From assembly GCA_026724425.1 (NCBI GenBank), contig JAIUCV010000102.1:2914001-2978000 (forward strand): 64,000 bases of DNA, written 5' to 3'. The notes under the pieces were generated by a model. The model was not told the origin of the DNA. It searched no databases and saw only the letters and a list, made by a program, of their open reading frames with translations. The stretch comes from Erythrophleum ivorense (taxonomy: Eukaryota > Streptophyta > Magnoliopsida > Fabales > Fabaceae). Below, piece by piece: positions 59,871 through 64,000 of this stretch (positions are counted from its first letter, which is position 1; each line of letters starts with the position of its first letter). Made by a program: the position numbers and the translations under genes.

Positions 59871-61347
59871 TGACACATTAGCCTGATGCTTTTTAATTGT
59901 CGTATGTTTGTGCTTTAAGGATTTTGAAAACGAGTTCTTGACGGTTTAAGATTTTTTCTTTTTGGAAAAATTCACAACCGGAATTATATATTCCAGTTAA
60001 TGCAATATCTATTTCTTGCTTTTTGGGTTTATCAGGAGTTTTTTCTTCTGTTTCTCGTTTATAAATTTTATGTTTCTTGTTTTCTGATATGTAGTTAATC
60101 ACAAATCAACCGGTTTAAATGTTGGCGATTCCTGATTTGTATGCATGTTAATTTTGAAAATTGATTTGTTAGTATGAATGAAAGTTGGTTAATAATGTGT
60201 GGTTAAATTTTCATACTTCATACTAAAAAATAGGTCTCCGTAAACTAGGATATTTCTTCTATATATATATTTTCGTAGAGAAAGTTATATAGAATTGTTT
60301 ACACCCTCACAAGTTATCCTTCGCGCAATGTGAATACAAACCACAATTTGTTTTGCCTTTTTTCTTCTTAGATTTGTAAGTATTGTATAATTTTTATAAT
60401 GCTCTACTGAAATGGATCGAGCCAATGAAACTAGTTTAATAGTAAGAAAATTTTAAAGTGTGATAAATGTAAATTTAAGTTGTGGTTTGAGTTCTGTTAA
60501 TTTTATCCAAAATTGTTGGTCCTATCTGCGACTACTCTATATGTATGAAATAAATACTTTATGTAAATATAAGCCTTGGAGATAAGACAAACAATAATTG
60601 TCGATTTGGGATTAGAGAGAGCGACTGAACATTTAAAGTTGCAAGCATGTGCTGGTGTGTGTATGTATGGATGTGTAATTCTACTTCATACTAGCAATGA
60701 ATGGATCAATTTAAAACCAGCAATTACAAAGAAAAAAGCCACGTGGATGGTTTGAAACGTTCAAATTCGACTGATTGGAACCCTCGGGAAGATTAATGCA
60801 TAATGATTTGTTGACAAATCAAACATCTCAAGTTGGTTCAATCTTGTTCCCCTGTACCCGGAACTATGAAATGGCTTTTGTAGACAAAATGGGAGTTAAA
60901 CCCAATCAAAATTAAACCGAACCGGAATAAAGTCAGGTTAAGGATGATGTACATGGAGAAAAGGACGAAAAGAAAAACTATATACTTAATCAGCGAATGA
61001 TCGAAGAAGCGTATACGTACAAATACAATTATATAAATCTGTATTTTCCTATTGGCCTTATTATTTGCCATTTTTACTTTTAACCCCCACTCTCATTTTT
61101 CTGGCGCGTGTGTTTTAACTGAAGAATAAAATGTTCTAATAACTGGATTTTGAGCGACCCTTGAAACTTTAAGCAGGAATAGTTAAAATTTTAATTTAAC
61201 CATCGGATACTGTATTTCCTCAATTAAAGTCTTAATTTTTATAAAAACAAATTATTAGAGTTTAATTCCTAAACGCCCAAGTGGGCGCGTGGATCGTATA
61301 ATAAATGTCATTTTCAAGGGACTTCATCGAACCATCGCCATGAAGAC

Positions 61348-61384
<37 letters not shown>

Positions 61385-61587
61385 ATTAAATCAAAATTAA
61401 ATTAAAATAGCATTTGAGAATTGAGAGAAAACAAAAGCAACGAAGAAGGAAGAAGAAGAAAAAAAGAGCAAGCTCAAAAATTTTGATTGCTTCCTTTCTC
61501 TTCTTCAGGTCTGTCTTCACCTTTCCAGATTCCACAACGTTGCCTGAGTTTTCACCGTCTGCTTCAAATTGGTTCCCACCGACTCTC
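59871..61587. other. Intergenic DNA upstream of the phosphatase gene
   Basis: Holds the 3' UTR of the SINA-like gene and the promoter and leader of the phosphatase gene, with a TC repeat in or near the leader. No other gene is supported. Confidence 0.55.
61351..61383. repeat. TC microsatellite near the phosphatase transcription start
   Basis: About sixteen TC units lie some 205 bases before the ATG at 61588. CT tracts are frequent in plant core promoters and 5' leaders, so it may be regulatory. Confidence 0.8.
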
Positions 61588-63373
61588 ATGGCCGAGTTGA
61601 CTCAGGCCGATGTCGTTTACTCGCCTCGGTCGCTTCAAGTCTGGAAGACTTTGGTGAACTGGCTCGCTTTTTTCTATCAGATCTTCCTTCAGATCCTACG
61701 CGCCGTCGGTTACCATCCTCTTCTCTCTTCCTCTGCTAAAGCCGCCGCCGATGGTTTCAAACCCTTACCGGCCATCGAGTTGCTCGATAGGGCCGCGGAA
61801 TCTCCCACCACCGTGGAAATCGCCTCCTCCGCGAACTCTTGCTGCAGCGACGGCCAACGCAGCCGCTTCCAGAGGCTCAAAGTATGTTTGAATTTTCGTT
61901 TTCTTCTTATCGACTGGTCAAAGTCTTATCTTCGGAAATTAGTTTGATTTTGACATTTATGGTTGGAAAAATTTGCTCAATCATAAAATTAGCAAAGACA
62001 CATATCAATCTTTGTTCCATTTTCCAATTTTTGAGGAAAAATCTTAAACAGCTGTAGAATCGAAGTCTTCACAGAGGTTACCATCTGATTTGTTAGAAAT
62101 GTATATTTTTTGCTTTGAAATTTATCTTCCAAAAGTTTTGTTTTTGTGAAAGGCTTCAGTAAGATATACTCCGTAGTAGACTTGAATTAGACACCATCAC
62201 CGGAAGCTTAGTGTTAATTGGTTTTATGGACCATTAAGTTCTTAGTTAGGCTCATCATCTGGCAACGTAATCTGAATCTCACTGACCTGACTGAGGAGTG
62301 TCAGCAGTTTCTTATAGGTTTATGGTCTTTTTCTTCAGGAGCCGATTAAGAAAGTCTAATAAGCTTGTCTAGTAGCTATTGGTAGTGTAAAGATTACCCT
62401 GAGAACTGAAAAATGTGTTTGCAGGTAGTGCTGGACTTAGACGAGACGTTAGTGTGTGCATATGAGACGTCTAGTCTACCTGCTGCTCTACGCAATCAAG
62501 CCATTGAAGCTGGATTGAAGTGGTTCGAGCTTGAGTGCTTATCATCAGACAAGGTTTCTTTCACAAACATGTTCTTCTCAAGTTAACTTCACATTTTGTT
62601 GATTTCGAATGACATAATTCACTCTTTTGGTCTGAAGGAATGTGATGGGAAACCTAAGATCAATTATGTCACGGTGTTTGAGCGTCCAGGATTGCACGAG
62701 TTCTTAGAGAAACTCAGCCAGTTTGCAGATCTTGTTCTCTTCACGGCTGGTCTTGAAGGTCTCCTTATTACTTCTCAGTGTTATTCTCTGTTCTTTGAAT
62801 TCATTCTCAAATAAATAAACATTCAGGATATGCGAGACCGCTCGTGGATAGAATAGATACCAGGAAAGTGCTCAGCAACCGACTTTATCGACCTTCAACA
62901 GTCAGCACGTAAGTTAACCTGAACTGGGGATGCTCTGTGTGAGGTAGGTTGTTGTTATTGAAGCTTATATACATTGTGTGTTGCAGGCAATACCGAGATC
63001 ACGTGAAGGATCTGTTAAGCACATCAAAGAATATGTGTAGGACAGTGATTGTTGACAACAATCCTTTCAGCTTCTTATTGCAACCATCAAATGGGATTCC
63101 ATGTGTTGCCTTCTCTGCTGGGCAGCCAAATGACACCCAGGTAGCTCTTTACTATTAACTACTCTTCTCACACATCTTTAACCCTTTTGATTGTTACTGT
63201 TATTACTTTTGAATCTTATTGGATAATCAAACTTGAAGCTATTGGACGTTATTCTCCCACTTCTGAGGCAACTTTCAGAGGAAGACGACGTGAGACCCAC
63301 ACTTTACGATCGGTTTCGCATGCCTGAATGGTTTGAGAAGCAAGGCATACCACCGTCGTGCTGGAATCCTTGA
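61588..63373 (+). CDS. HAD-superfamily CTD small phosphatase-like (SCP1-like) protein, At3g55960 type
   Basis: Six exons, 61588-61881, 62425-62553, 62638-62758, 62827-62908, 62987-63140 and 63239-63373, give 304 residues, against about 305 in A. thaliana. The N-terminal 98 residues include a hydrophobic stretch (WLAFFYQIFLQIL, about 25-37) that may be a membrane anchor. Exon 2 begins the FCP1/NIF-like domain with the catalytic DxDxT loop, VVLDLDETLV. Later motifs are VFERPGLHEFL, LVLFTAGLEGYA and VIVDNNPFSF. Family role: dephosphorylation of Ser/Thr, classically the RNA polymerase II C-terminal domain; the substrate of this member is unknown. It is the last backbone gene in the window. Confidence 0.93.
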
Positions 63374-64000
63374 ACCAGCCAAACCGGAGATAACAGAAAT
63401 CTGAAGTCCACATCAAAAACGCAAAAGACTTGTTTGATAACACTAGTTTCAGCAATGGAAATCCAGAGGAGGAGGAGGAAGGCGGCAGAAACTACCATTC
63501 GTATTGTTTATAAGCTATGGTAGATTCTTTTAAAGATGAAGTCTTTTTACACATTCTTGGTTTCTTGTAATTCTCTTAGCTTTCTCTGTAATTTTGTTAA
63601 TGATCAAGCTTTTTTTTTTTTTTTTTTCTCGGTTTGCTTCGGTTTGGGTATACAGGCCTAATAGATTGAACCGAAGTAGAAATTTGGCCTGGTTTGAAAA
63701 TAAACAAAAGTGTGCTATGGTTTAGAGATCATACCGCCAGCAATCACTAAACCAAAAAAAAAAAAGATTCAGGACTGAAAGAGGGATTCATGCATTGCAC
63801 ATTCGAGAGAAAAAAAAAAATACTCAATTATTATTTTTGTATGGTTCATATATCTTAGTCGCTATTATTATATCCATGAATAGTTTACGAAGTTAACTAT
63901 TTCCAACAAACGTATCTATGCATGATATGAGTGAGACTTATATATTTCAGTAGGCCACGACGATCCGATCAACAATATACTTGTTTTTCTGAATATTGCA
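63374..64000. other. 3' flank of the phosphatase gene to window end
   Basis: Contains the probable 3' UTR (to about 63610, with a long T-run at 63611-63627), then AT-rich spacer. In A. thaliana order the next gene would be a CRINKLY4-related kinase, which is not reached here. Confidence 0.5.

Overview
The window is nuclear DNA from a flowering plant of the mustard family (Brassicaceae). Genes carry many short GT-AG introns, intergenic DNA is AT-rich, and the order of recognisable genes matches, in inverted orientation, the stretch of Arabidopsis thaliana chromosome 3 that I remember as roughly At3g56060 down to At3g55960. Gene names come from protein recognition and remembered gene order; no search was run. 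Exon boundaries were read by hand from splice sites and reading frame, and each fully traced model adds up to a whole number of codons.

Layout, left to right: two tandem GMC oxidoreductases of the HOTHEAD-like type (the first cut by the window edge, the second complete); an inactive receptor-like kinase; a CPR5-like membrane nucleoporin paralogue; chloroplast UGP3; a mitochondrial-type PPR gene head to head with a 25-residue ribosomal protein L41; a single-span membrane protein of unknown function; the mannan-synthase-like CSLA14; a full-length, 30-exon clathrin heavy chain; the xylan acetyltransferase ESK1/TBL29; the ankyrin plus tandem CCCH gene SZF1; about 11 kb of gene-poor repeat-rich DNA; the jasmonate oxygenase JOX3/JRG21; a SINA-like RING gene; and a small CTD-phosphatase-like gene.

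Most genes form the conserved backbone. Three do not fit the remembered A. thaliana order: the CPR5-like gene, the clathrin heavy chain and the SINA-like gene. All three look intact and keep introns, so none is a processed retrocopy. The CPR5-like gene is bracketed by imperfect direct repeats of about 60 bp, has lost the family C-terminal tail and possibly its original start. The clathrin gene lies near an L41 gene, as both known A. thaliana clathrin heavy chain genes do, which hints at an ancient linked pair rather than a recent jump.

The gene-poor tracts hold a Stowaway-type MITE, a GC-rich foldback element with 31-bp perfect terminal inverted repeats, a probable non-autonomous Helitron of about 1.35 kb, diverged dispersed repeats, and five tiny A-rich insertions each flanked by a 10 to 17 bp direct duplication. 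I see no tRNA, rRNA, CRISPR or other prokaryotic feature, no viral sequence, and no operon-like pathway cluster. Cell-wall genes (CSLA14, ESK1) and stress or jasmonate genes (SZF1, JOX3) are neighbours by ancestral order.
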